Assembly (NCBI GenBank): GCA_910584795.1
Contig: CAJUBZ010000002.1
Span: forward strand, 1-64,000
DNA: 64,000 nt
From: an uncultured Eubacterium sp.
Lineage (GTDB): Bacteria > Bacillota > Clostridia > Lachnospirales > Lachnospiraceae
Reading direction: 5' to 3'
Shown: one piece after another, positions 11,101 through 17,469 of the stretch
How the letters are laid out: every line of letters starts with the position of its first letter
Position numbering within the stretch: the stretch's first letter is position 1
Notes under the pieces: generated by a model
Databases searched by the model: none
What the model was told of the DNA's origin: nothing
The model's input: only the letters and a program-made list of their open reading frames with translations
Position numbers and translations under genes: made by a program

Positions 11101-12313
11101 TGGTGGTGATCCTGAGGATGAAACAACACAGGCAAAACTACACATTTCTAAGGGTGTTACCAGTGAAGCAGAACTGGACACAATGACAGATGATGATTAT
11201 ACTGATGAAACAAACGATGTTTATTTGTATGCAGATGGTATGATGCAGATTAATACACAGAATCAGTTCCAGGTAACTTATCAGACAACATATTATAATG
11301 TTAAGATTACTAAGGGCGAAAATGTATCAGTTATCAAGATGAAGGTAGAAGTAACACCAGGTGATGTGGAAATAAAAGCGTTCCAGATGAATACAGATAC
11401 ATCAGAAGGTGCAGTTTCAGAGTTTAATCCTTCCTTTAGAACTGTATCAAGAGCTAGTAAAGTTGTTGCAGTTGGAGATCCTATTGTCGTAGAAGATGAA
11501 AATGGTGTAACAATTAATAACTATCCAATTGCTTCTGTTCAGTCTTATGGTACTATGTATACAGTAAATAAAGGCGCAACAATAGATAGTATGAAGTTTG
11601 GCGATACATATGTTTCAAATGGTGAGGTTTCAAATGGCGTATTTGCATATGAAGCGACAAAGACGAATGGAACATTAAATAATTGGCCGGAAGCGGATGA
11701 TGCGAACTCATTCTATTATGCATTAACATTTAAGGGCAAATCATATTTGCTTGATATGTTAGATAAAGAATATACACTTCGTGCTTATGCAGTGACAGAA
11801 GATGGAGACATTGTATATGGTAATAAAGTTGAGTCAACAAGTATTTACAAGATTGCAGAAGTGTTGTATAATGGCAACTTGATGAGCAGAAAGTCAGCAC
11901 ATGATTTCTTGTATGATAATGTATTAAATATTGTAGATATTAAGAATAACAGGCTGCAGATTGCATCTGCTATGCTGAATGCATTAAATGTTACTACAAC
12001 TAGTGATGAAAAATACGTGCTTATTAATAATATGTACAAAGATTTATATCGTTACATCACATTGACCGGTGCATATAAAGTTGACAGATATTACGAACGT
12101 GGCACCTTTGTATGTAAGACACCGACAAAGAATAAAGATACAGAGAAAGCATTGCTTGAACTTCTGAATACAGTTACAACAGATGGTAAAGTATACACTA
12201 CTGTTGCTGATTGGATTGAAAATGAGACAGAGAACTATGGTAATTATAAAGGGTTCTATAAGAGAGTTGAGTTTGTCAACAAAACTACTATTATAGATGG
12301 CGAAGATATCTAG
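2120..12313 (+). CDS. Giant secreted CotH-kinase protein with discoidin, Fn3 and CARDB domains
   Basis: About 3,397 aa. ATG 2120 has GGAG at 8-nt spacing. ATG 2153 with GGAAGG is an equally good start, and GTG 2084 would sit right after the leader hairpin. Approximate layout: signal peptide to 44; two related beta-sandwich repeats starting DYSGLNF and DYSDLNF (46-155, 179-296); Fn3 (304-403); CotH kinase domain (408-843) with RGNSTKSAQKKAYNIKF and GPLWDLDLSSGN; discoidin/F5-8C domains (860-1010, 1127-1263); several Fn3 units; CARDB-like units (about 1887-2017, 2104-2230, 2320-2460), each ending in an ES-x-E-x-NN motif; further beta domains; and a C-terminal domain (from about 3087) shared with the gene at 12590. 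CotH domains are atypical protein kinases, and discoidin domains bind glycans. No LPxTG, dockerin or TM anchor is visible. Likely a cell-surface or extracellular glycan-interacting protein (inference). Confidence 0.9.
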   Translation: MSIRKRKGRKNMKGTMRRAVSIVLALAMVITSLSYSPMTVEAAEDYSGLNFTEAIGMSGTYAWHLKENNIAGFSGSPEFYGQNYMKIVYSADNKTEDTKITVDGVPKTLSDEEVFEQALGMTTFLVSALSDNNYHELVITTTTGKAVIILKKGTPSGSGELDTTSRTSETTTATQSGGDYSDLNFETIENTTNPNNGIEHAVAWIQPAEGIRFSLKRYGTVGAGNRVFLEFDYAPVYKDVKVNGVALPTDNDHNAGGAWLGFFDSDLTDNAYNVVTGTNGNGQEFSFVIRKGTPGEQPTTGGTLTDLTAVTNAFVYNFTEAGEGYKVYFKDANVLPEGSTRKYIVSIGGQTVEVAGSGASVDVDGLGLTDGTKYDVKVKAVYTDGEGTETVSPDSAVTQFTYKASAVNAYDDGIAQIFINTSRTTSGSKVTKDVDIYKDESKIKFDAAITVKGADGTVAAWDYGTANVRGNSTKSAQKKAYNIKFNAAYDLFGMGSAKKWSLLANCFDKTLMRNQVAFDFYNKLEAQHASGNAFSSKCKPADLYVDGNYLGSYLLIESVEEGVNRVNIDAGNANNDDILLEIDNSGRDESTDPHLKGRTSKYDMYFAVNEPEDIATDPQFDGKRDRTLAYLEEFETALQAKNFTQISNLIDLESFVDFYIVSELFKTKDIGFSSTRYYIQSQTDAEGNVTAKKLYAGPLWDLDLSSGNALDNEKYDDLYAQTENKWFGALMAVPEFAELVKTRWEELLPTIKDLFAENGAVTRTYNELKKSADNNYSKAYNVFSSAENGYNNGWVINAVYGASQVLGQNVYGSLITHDTYEEYVDDLRTWLSNRSTYLTQAFGARDEEEVLENLEEQAKSPVYNLAYQKTATITGGFNEGVVESLTDGDFNTKVNVTDGTGGNGSQGAASFIVDLGTYYPANSIDKIIIRYQDERDVVSVAGHSYSIQYSVHGNFYRDAVPEKKVASLSAETPQTVDNVSHMEGNVRYIRVNYPTTATYGMQIREIVVLDSDKNAVEVEPIMLESPKFTATADGYNKIQVTIDSVSTQSDYEYYVLIDGKTVDKVSAGTHVFENIDGGVHNVDVVSYRKGSTSNQNDTKAIEVDVKSFMEYTSGTRDIAFEIQKEINSALNYDYTDYDGVTANASSNEGTVNNAFDNNVGTGWQAASDDKDNQFIIINLGAVRNINQIEAIWENASAKDYIVEISSDGATYEQVASIKNAAAGNNRHDTISFAEAITGQYVKVRATARTMEEWGVNLKEIAVYGPNTEDEEVTTSSTIKPVADPADAVWKEIPNSNGEYWYYIPAEYTSNYGVVQIETDGKGKNIYIAVGGVAAPYSAVKINGIDMPIPEGAFARIYLSDLPENGAYNLYIKGQLGRETNMWVKKMAKLNYKPTGLAVTQSGTNAVINWTAPADAGKDGYEGVGYSVKVGDTTIAGPLVNTIYTFDMGELPYGSYEVTVNTVDKDGKVLDSSTTTLQYKDPEAVNSTLQVRYQWEGLRREILSWDKVENATGYAVYADGKLFETTTDLSMNVRAFAYASNENENAQLTTVGQHTTKVIALFNDAEAPTYDDINPKHVIGEDSFNLDINYIFGRFTDTWNKNKELSLWAFTICENECEPVNGSGGIDKGASAKAAFHPDGSASLVINDVGKHRTFQSLDEPGDQAWTIKVGSYNAPAKVGQLTHLSYNISGPASLIGKTIRIKLCPDECDQDGTYLEAEYLNKYYTFEDDENGGAVIRFSESFESTNDTYDMFFGLGLLQNPNDENKEPIELEFSEADTTDIYGVKSVTASSVYPTPDDDGNVDHNKHGIMVSWETDVPYRLRKQYKYEVYIDGVKVSEEDAVTGTTWYGPSDGYSHGDYHVEVRSIYKGTVTGTAEDDVTVFDRTKPDVVISSMVVQNNDSKEYYTGDTVPVDVTIKNISTIDIEVAENQEISVHLYLRKADGTLTAQKAYFIVDPNEEGKKVLKAGQEVTKTMYYVVDSADAGDAWRYTFVAIADADKVIDESDEENNTYVRTFVFPEKPDEVEFHNDGKDISISWPGSDYADHYIINYMSNGEAKSIETRNTDTTYVLTDILDNNTTVDVYTVRANGAQVIRATGTALADLELLNVKATASDGVIYADKDNEVAFTVKNVGYAKASGNFPAKVEDGNGWGFTPDGDDSVVNPNEEVVIKSVNGVAAGKYADKIGQLITVWANVDDASENEGNGYIAEVDDKGTVDRTRNNFKEFTFAILNGGKLTLNAPTAENDKVTATWTDENIGEGKLTVEGYQLVYVSNGETKTVDVTGNEYTFDEPLDNNTEVKVMAKYEGLDNYYRIAGEKALADLVIEKVTVPEMTYLEIAFEAVVQIKNQGTAQVPAVSEEFEEGYGGWIIVAINNDNFINEGGNPNNHYISAHTAKGLMAGASTDITLSGIIATAVNIDPGYNVQFKVDAPGFAEADAKGFITESNEDNNTQNVNIKVDEKPYVQNKEMDWTPLYDETDKTKPYEFKVANVTQPAHIEYKVLDTSFTDVDYADIFKTYNGYNTEWFAMGMGALDEEHLIFKENEKGFVTLTEFAQVKAELCENYSEYKGTENDAKYVMLSTTKDIVDLEGNVLVEANSGGAAGSRMIYNGQGFNFYANSYATGKYYIYKIKNQENGQFVTVALRVVGDNGQWTKVAPTDDTNPDALSFWYHGEHCDLMDEKLNTSEDTKAFPVKGAMYYDGSDLGLATITCYGGGYLTLVPDTTEPLGAQGEWKIQIVRAGVDAEGNFVKPTGEITDENSKVITRVPGQFNIQGDRLLLKLPELMQDLPIHSANGGQKDENYFFMKLYSDTTKRPDEYIEIPIMIRADIPQIEAPQGVITKIRKNTVDESVLTVSWEETVNQKGYDYHYDVQVFDKEDGTLIGEVKDATSEQAHVFDVSEYALDDTSTVFVKIIANWCGQSTAYTETVENKYEKGWRPIGGDEEIDVHAGKTEDTKVTVLGKFSFYDDVQNNHTYTVVGYNGMYMSLTGNPLYIGGDPEDETTQAKLHISKGVTSEAELDTMTDDDYTDETNDVYLYADGMMQINTQNQFQVTYQTTYYNVKITKGENVSVIKMKVEVTPGDVEIKAFQMNTDTSEGAVSEFNPSFRTVSRASKVVAVGDPIVVEDENGVTINNYPIASVQSYGTMYTVNKGATIDSMKFGDTYVSNGEVSNGVFAYEATKTNGTLNNWPEADDANSFYYALTFKGKSYLLDMLDKEYTLRAYAVTEDGDIVYGNKVESTSIYKIAEVLYNGNLMSRKSAHDFLYDNVLNIVDIKNNRLQIASAMLNALNVTTTSDEKYVLINNMYKDLYRYITLTGAYKVDRYYERGTFVCKTPTKNKDTEKALLELLNTVTTDGKVYTTVADWIENETENYGNYKGFYKRVEFVNKTTIIDGEDI

Positions 12314-12358
12314 GACTCTGGGGAAAATGCAGCGAGTATATCTTAGGAGGAATGTAAA

Positions 12359-12541
12359 ATGAGAAAGATAGGGAAATACGAGACTCCCGAAATTGAAATT
12401 ACTAAATTTGAAATGGTAAGAGGTATTATGGCTGGAGTAGGCGAAGGTGGAACTGGCGGCGACGGTGATATCGTTGAAACAAGTGGAGATATAGAGTCTG
12501 ATCCAGATGCTGGTGGAGATTTACCACTTCCAACAATGTAG
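12359..12541 (+). CDS. 60-aa leaderless peptide, YETPE family
   Basis: ATG 12359 is preceded by TTAGGAGGAATG, a strong ribosome binding site, and starts 46 bp after the CotH gene. The N-terminal block KYETPEIEITKFE matches that of the 49-aa peptide at 1589. The rest is Gly-rich and acidic (GEGGTGGDGDI, ETSGDIESDPDAGGD). There is no Cys, signal peptide or membrane segment. The two peptides sit on either side of the mega-protein gene and share only the N-terminal block, so they are a divergent pair with a conserved head and variable tail. Function unknown; a precursor or signalling peptide is possible but unproven. Confidence 0.75.
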   Translation: MRKIGKYETPEIEITKFEMVRGIMAGVGEGGTGGDGDIVETSGDIESDPDAGGDLPLPTM

Positions 12542-12589
12542 TCGAATTCATTGGGAACTTTTGAAAGGGTTATAGAAAGGGGCAGTTCA

Positions 12590-13354
12590 ATGAACAAAGT
12601 GTTTTGTAAAGTTAGTACAGTGTTACTTGTTATTATAATAATGGCAGGAAACATTATTGGATTGAACTTCAATACTGTTAAGGCTGACACTGTATTAACG
12701 AGCCCTTTGATTTCTATTGTGGGATATCAGATTAAGACAAATGTAGCCACAAATGATGGAATTTCTTTTCGAACAGTTTGTAAGGCTCCGGATAAAGGGA
12801 GTATTATTGCAGTTGATGGAAAGAATTATACTGTAGTGGATTTAGGAACAATTTACGTGAAAGATCCAAACAGAAGTGGCAAACATAGTAATAACGTTTT
12901 AAGTAAATCTTATACACTGTTGGATTCTGTTCCATGTACAGAATATGGAATAGAAGACCAGGCATTTAAGTACATAGGAAAAAGTATGTATAAAAATACA
13001 TATCTTACTTTTGGATATATTGCTACAGAAAATGGCATTATTGAAAAAAAGGATGGTTATACATCTTATGTTAGAACATTGACGAATATGGATTCGTTTG
13101 TTCTGAATTCTTTGTTAGTGAGAGCTTTTGTTGAGGCTGTAGATGAAGAGGGAAATAATGTTATCATTTATGGAGAATCTGCATCAAAGACCTCAGTCGC
13201 ACATATTGCCAGTGAGACATATAAGAAGAGTGCAGCACCAAACAAAGAAGGACATGAATACTTGTATGATAGTATTCTGCATACATTGCCAACCAGTCAT
13301 CCATATTATATGGGTGAGCCATTAGAGTATGGCTGGGCAGGAGTTATTTCATAG
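12590..13354 (+). CDS. Secreted protein sharing the CotH mega-protein C-terminal domain
   Basis: 254 aa from ATG 12590, chosen because a GAAAGGGG site precedes it and it opens a clean signal peptide (residues 1-32). The mature protein has GISFRTVCKAP near the N-terminus and a C-terminal half reading SLLVRAFVEAVDEEGNNVI-YGES...SVAHIASETYKK...HEYLYDSIL. The end of the CotH protein reads YTLRAYAVTEDGDIVYGN...SIYKIAEVLYN...HDFLYDNVL, so both carry the same unnamed beta-type domain. It is the third gene of the CotH-peptide-this operon and ends before a strong terminator. Probably works with the CotH protein at the surface (inference). Confidence 0.8.
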   Translation: MNKVFCKVSTVLLVIIIMAGNIIGLNFNTVKADTVLTSPLISIVGYQIKTNVATNDGISFRTVCKAPDKGSIIAVDGKNYTVVDLGTIYVKDPNRSGKHSNNVLSKSYTLLDSVPCTEYGIEDQAFKYIGKSMYKNTYLTFGYIATENGIIEKKDGYTSYVRTLTNMDSFVLNSLLVRAFVEAVDEEGNNVIIYGESASKTSVAHIASETYKKSAAPNKEGHEYLYDSILHTLPTSHPYYMGEPLEYGWAGVIS

Positions 13355-13395
13355 AATATGATATGAAATAAGAATTATTTATGTAAATACAAGAG

Positions 13396-13432
13396 AGATT
13401 ATTATATCAATTTTGATATAATAATCTTTTTT
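13396..13432 (+). terminator. Rho-independent terminator closing the CotH operon
   Basis: A near-perfect 14-15 bp stem (AGATTATTATATCA with TGATATAATAATCT) is followed by six Ts. Confidence 0.9.
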
Positions 13433-13507
13433 GTTAAATGGCAAATGAACTTCGTCAAAAGTGGGGAGTGTAAGTTTTTAGAAAATTATAAAAAACAATC
13501 AGAATGG

Positions 13508-13536
13508 TTGACATTGTTCGATTATTTTACTAAAAT
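13508..13536 (+). promoter_or_regulatory. Consensus promoter of the ileS T-box transcript
   Basis: TTGACA (13508-13513), a 17-bp spacer and TAAAAT (13531-13536). Transcription would start near 13543, just before the T-box leader. Confidence 0.85.
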
Positions 13537-13562
13537 AAAGTTTAGTTTAAATTATTATAATA

Positions 13563-13834
13563 AAAACGTTGATAGAGACAGTAGTTTATCAGCAAACGTT
13601 ACAGAGAGTCTGATGTTGGTGGAAGTCAGATACTAGTAGCAGATAAATGAATATCACTCTGGAGTTGCAGCCCGAAACATTGAAAGGCAGATTTTGATAT
13701 GACATTCAAGTAGGCGCTGACGGTTTCTCCCGTTATAGAGAACACATATAAAAGGATTTTCCTGAGTATGCTGTTAAAGGTGGTATAACGTAAGTATTTT
13801 TAGGCTTTCGTCCTTAACAGGGCGGAAGCCTTTT
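13563..13834 (+). promoter_or_regulatory. T-box leader (tRNA-Ile) upstream of ileS
   Basis: The leader begins with an AACGTTGATAGAGACAGTAG-type stem I base. A likely specifier ATC (Ile) lies at 13653-13655 within TGAATATCACTC. The T-box sequence GGTGGTATAACG is at 13779-13790. An intrinsic terminator follows, with AGGCTTTCGTCC (13802-13813) pairing with GGGCGGAAGCCT (13820-13831) and then TTTT. In this class uncharged tRNA stabilises the antiterminator and turns on the synthetase gene. The 63-codon ORF overlapping this region is not a gene. Confidence 0.88.
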
Positions 13835-13856
13835 ACGTGATGGCAATGAGCCATGC

Positions 13857-13916
13857 ATTCATAAAAATATTTACGAAAGTAAGCTTGCTTACTGTTCGTA
13901 AGATATTTTTATGAAT
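13857..13916. repeat. Long intergenic hairpin (about 28-bp imperfect stem)
   Basis: ATTCATAAAAATATTTACGAA on the left pairs with its imperfect complement ending in ATTTTTATGAAT on the right. The apex is AGTAAGC-TT-GCTTACT. It lies after the T-box terminator and before ileS. It is followed by a GGGCGAAGCCC hairpin and the 54-bp tandem repeats, an arrangement echoed at 41044 and 48415. Confidence 0.8.
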
Positions 13917-13935
13917 ATAGGGCGAAGCCCGCGAC

Positions 13936-14080
13936 GAAATAGACCGGAGGTCTATGAGTACGCATGGCGAAGGAAAAGGCATGCAAAGCGAAATAGACCG
14001 AAGGTCTATGAGTATGCATGGCGAAGGAAAAGGCATGCAAAGTAAAATAGACCGAAGGTCTATGAGCGTGCATGGCGAAC
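13936..14080. repeat. 54-bp direct repeats, about 2.7 copies
   Basis: Units start at 13936, 13990 and 14044, each 54 bp and over 90 percent alike. Each contains a TAGACC-GAA-GGTCTA hairpin (GAGG variant in the first) and an outer GCATG...CATGC pair. They sit in the ileS leader between the T-box terminator and the start codon. No protein is encoded. Confidence 0.88.
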
Positions 14081-14128
14081 TCAGTAGTATAACATTATGA
14101 AATTACAATAAAACGAAAGGAGTACACT

Positions 14129-17100
14129 ATGTACAAGAAGGTATCAACAAACTTAAACTTTGTAGAGCGTGAAAAAGCTACGGAGAAATTTTGGAAAGAA
14201 AATGCTATTTTTGAAAAGAGTATGGACAGCCGAAAAGAGGGAGAAACATATACATTTTATGATGGACCTCCTACAGCTAACGGAAAACCACATATCGGAC
14301 ATGTGCTGACTCGTGTAATCAAGGATATGATTCCACGTTACCAGACGATGAAAGGATGCATGGTTCCTAGAAAAGCAGGATGGGATACCCATGGTCTTCC
14401 GGTAGAATTAGAAGTAGAAAAGTTATTGGGATTAGATGGTAAGGACCAGATTGAAGAATACGGTCTTGAACCATTTATTGATAAATGCAAGGAGAGTGTC
14501 TGGAAATATAAAGGTATGTGGGAAGATTTCTCGGGTACAGTTGGATTTTGGGCAGATATGGATAATCCTTATGTAACTTATGATGATAACTATATTGAGT
14601 CTGAGTGGTGGGCGTTAAAAACTATCTGGGATAAAGATTTACTATATAAAGGATTTAAGATTGTTCCTTATTGCCCACGATGTGGTACTCCACTTTCTTC
14701 ACAGGAAGTTGCACAGGGGTATAAGGATGTCAAGGAACGTTCTGCTATCGTAAGATTTAAGGCGAAAGATGAGGATGCCTATATTTTAGCATGGACAACA
14801 ACACCTTGGACATTACCATCTAACGTAGGTCTTTGTGTGAATCCGGTAGAAGATTATGCAAAAGTAAAAGCAGCTGATGGAAATGTATACTATATGGCAT
14901 CAGCACTTCTTGATAAAGTACTTGGCAATCTCGGAAATGAAGAAGAGAATATTAAGGCATATGAGGTTCTAGCGACATATAAAGGAAAAGACCTTGAATA
15001 TAAAGAATATGAGCCATTATATGAATGTGCTCATGAAAAAGCAGAAAAACAGCATAAAAAAGGATTTTTTGTTACCTGTGATTCTTATGTAACATTGACA
15101 GATGGTACGGGTGTAGTTCATATTGCACCGGCATTTGGTGAAGATGATGCGAATGTAGGCAGAAACTATGACCTTCCATTTGTACAGTTAGTTACAGAGA
15201 AAGGTGAGATGTCAGAAGAGACCCCTTTTGCAGGATTGTTTGTAAAAAAGGCAGATCCTGAAGTATTAAAGGATTTAGATGCCAGAGGGTTACTATTTGA
15301 TGCACCGAAGTTCGAGCACAGTTATCCGCATTGCTGGAGATGTGACACTCCGCTGATTTACTACGCACGTGAGTCATGGTTTATCAAAATGACTGCTGTA
15401 AAAGAAGAGTTAATTAGAAATAATAATACGATTAACTGGGTGCCTGAAAGCATTGGAAAGGGGCGCTTTGGTAACTGGCTGGAAAATGTTCAGGACTGGG
15501 GTGTAAGCCGTAACCGTTACTGGGGTACACCGTTAAATATCTGGCAGTGTGATTGTGGATGTATGCAGTCGATTGGCAGCCGTCAGGAACTTTTTGAAAA
15601 GTCCGGGGATGAGAAGGCAAAGACTGTGGAATTCCACAGACCTTATATTGATGAAATTACAATGCCTTGTCCGGAGTGTGGCGGCACAATGAAGAGAGTA
15701 CCGGAAGTTATTGACTGCTGGTTTGACAGTGGTGCAATGCCATTTGCACAGCATCATTATCCATTTGAAAATAAAGACTTGTTTGAACAGCAGTTCCCTG
15801 CAGACTTTATTTCAGAGGCAGTGGATCAGACGAGAGGCTGGTTCTACACATTGCTTGCAGAGTCTACACTGTTATTTAACAAGGCTCCGTACAAGAATGT
15901 TATTGTCTTAGGACACGTTCAGGATGAAAATGGACAGAAAATGAGTAAGTCAAAAGGAAATGCAGTTGATCCGTTTGATGCTTTAGAGAAGTATGGTGCA
16001 GATGCTATCAGATGGTATTTCTATATTAATTCAGCACCATGGCTACCAAACAGATTTCATGGAAAAGCTGTTGAAGAAGGACAGCGTAAATTTATGGGTA
16101 CTCTTTGGAACACTTATGCATTTTATGTTCTATATGCAGAAATTGACCAATTTGACCCAACAAAGTATGAACTTGAATATAATAAATTATCAGTAATGGA
16201 TAAATGGCTATTATCTAAGATGAATTCTATGGTGAAAACGGTTGATGAGAATCTTGGAAATTATCGTATTCCGGAGGCTGCAAGAGCATTAGATGAGTTT
16301 GTTGATGAAATGTCTAATTGGTATGTTAGACGTTCTCGAGAGCGTTTTTGGGCGAAAGAAATGCCACAGGATAAGATTAATGCTTACATGACTCTTTATA
16401 CAGCACTTGTTACAGTCGCAAAGGCGGCAGCTCCTATGATTCCGTTTATGACAGAAGATATTTATCAGAATCTGGTTCGCAGCGTAGACAGCAATGCAAT
16501 AGAGTCAATTCACCTATGTGACTTTCCAGAAGTAAATGAGATGCATATTGATAAAGAATTGGAAGATAATATGGAGAGAGTTCTTAAAGTGGTAGTTCTT
16601 GGCCGTGCATGCAGAAACAAGTCGAACATTAAGAACAGACAGCCAATTGGAAAGATGTTTGTAAAAGCTGATTTCTCACTTTCTGAGTTTTATAAGGAAA
16701 TTATCGCGGATGAATTGAATATAAAAGAAGTAGAGTTTACTGATGATGTAAGAGCATTTACTTCTTATTCATTTAAACCACAGCTTAGAACAGTTGGACC
16801 AAAATATGGAAAATACTTAGGAAAGATTAAAGAGGTACTGACAGCATTAGATGGAAATACGGCAATGGATACTTTAAATGCCGGAGAGCCTTTAACATTT
16901 GATTTTGATGGTGACAAAGTAATTCTTGAAATGGAAGATTTGCTGATCGATATGGCACAGGTTGAAGGTTATGTATCAGAGGGTGAAGGTGAACTAACTG
17001 TAGTACTTGATACGAATTTAAGTGATGACTTAATTGAGGAAGGCTTTGTTCGTGAAGTGATCAGCAAAATTCAGACCATGAGAAAAGAAGCAGGGTTTGA

Positions 17101-17290
17101 AGTTATGGATAAAATTATAGTAAATGTAGCTAACAACAATAAGGTTCAGAGTGTAATTGAGGGCAATCTTAACGAAATTAAGTCTGAGGTGTTGGCAGAT
17201 AAAATCGAATTTGATAAAATAAACGGGTATGAGAAAGAATGGAACATTAATGGTGAAAAAGTTACATTTAGTGTTGCAAAAATCTCATAG
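14129..17290 (+). CDS. ileS: Isoleucyl-tRNA synthetase
   Basis: 1,053 aa, class I aminoacyl-tRNA synthetase that charges tRNA-Ile in the cytoplasm, with an editing domain against valine. PHIGH is at residues 54-58, the KMSKSKGN loop is near 604, and Cys pairs (CPRCGTP, CWRCDTP, CPECGGT) lie in the zinc-binding and insert regions. The length and the FYDGPPTANGKPHIGH segment fit the larger, eukaryote-like clade of bacterial IleRS. ATG 14129 follows CGAAAGGAG. Expression should respond to uncharged tRNA-Ile through the T-box leader upstream. The gene is complete and its identity is secure. Confidence 0.98.
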   Translation: MYKKVSTNLNFVEREKATEKFWKENAIFEKSMDSRKEGETYTFYDGPPTANGKPHIGHVLTRVIKDMIPRYQTMKGCMVPRKAGWDTHGLPVELEVEKLLGLDGKDQIEEYGLEPFIDKCKESVWKYKGMWEDFSGTVGFWADMDNPYVTYDDNYIESEWWALKTIWDKDLLYKGFKIVPYCPRCGTPLSSQEVAQGYKDVKERSAIVRFKAKDEDAYILAWTTTPWTLPSNVGLCVNPVEDYAKVKAADGNVYYMASALLDKVLGNLGNEEENIKAYEVLATYKGKDLEYKEYEPLYECAHEKAEKQHKKGFFVTCDSYVTLTDGTGVVHIAPAFGEDDANVGRNYDLPFVQLVTEKGEMSEETPFAGLFVKKADPEVLKDLDARGLLFDAPKFEHSYPHCWRCDTPLIYYARESWFIKMTAVKEELIRNNNTINWVPESIGKGRFGNWLENVQDWGVSRNRYWGTPLNIWQCDCGCMQSIGSRQELFEKSGDEKAKTVEFHRPYIDEITMPCPECGGTMKRVPEVIDCWFDSGAMPFAQHHYPFENKDLFEQQFPADFISEAVDQTRGWFYTLLAESTLLFNKAPYKNVIVLGHVQDENGQKMSKSKGNAVDPFDALEKYGADAIRWYFYINSAPWLPNRFHGKAVEEGQRKFMGTLWNTYAFYVLYAEIDQFDPTKYELEYNKLSVMDKWLLSKMNSMVKTVDENLGNYRIPEAARALDEFVDEMSNWYVRRSRERFWAKEMPQDKINAYMTLYTALVTVAKAAAPMIPFMTEDIYQNLVRSVDSNAIESIHLCDFPEVNEMHIDKELEDNMERVLKVVVLGRACRNKSNIKNRQPIGKMFVKADFSLSEFYKEIIADELNIKEVEFTDDVRAFTSYSFKPQLRTVGPKYGKYLGKIKEVLTALDGNTAMDTLNAGEPLTFDFDGDKVILEMEDLLIDMAQVEGYVSEGEGELTVVLDTNLSDDLIEEGFVREVISKIQTMRKEAGFEVMDKIIVNVANNNKVQSVIEGNLNEIKSEVLADKIEFDKINGYEKEWNINGEKVTFSVAKIS

Positions 17291-17317
17291 TCAGCTAGTT
17301 ATATGAACAGAAATTAC

Positions 17318-17447
17318 AAAAATCAAATACCTCGCTGCAGGCAGTGTGGCATTTGATTTTCGCGACATTCGCCAAATGTACATGCTGGCATATACACTTG
17401 GCTTATTGCACGCAGAAATAAAGGAACGGTTTATATCGTTCCTTTAT
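17318..17447. repeat. Two hairpins between ileS and glgP
   Basis: AAATCAAAT...ATTTGATTT (about 17319-17360) is a long stem just after ileS, ending in TTTTC, and may serve as its terminator. ATAAAGGAACG (17418-17428) pairs with CGTTCCTTTAT (17437-17447) right before the glgP ribosome binding site. Confidence 0.6.
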
Positions 17448-17469
17448 CTATAGAAATAGGAGAGGGACA

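Noticed and set aside
2120..12313. Sortase or dockerin anchor on the CotH protein
   Set aside because: The C-terminus has no LPxTG-like motif, no final hydrophobic segment and no dockerin calcium loops.
13445..13636. 63-codon ORF before ileS
   Set aside because: It overlaps the promoter and stem I of the T-box leader, has no ribosome binding site, and its frame bias is unlike its neighbours.
13833..14036. 67-codon minus-strand ORF
   Set aside because: It is produced by the 54-bp repeats, as its repeated peptide shows, and has no ribosome binding site.
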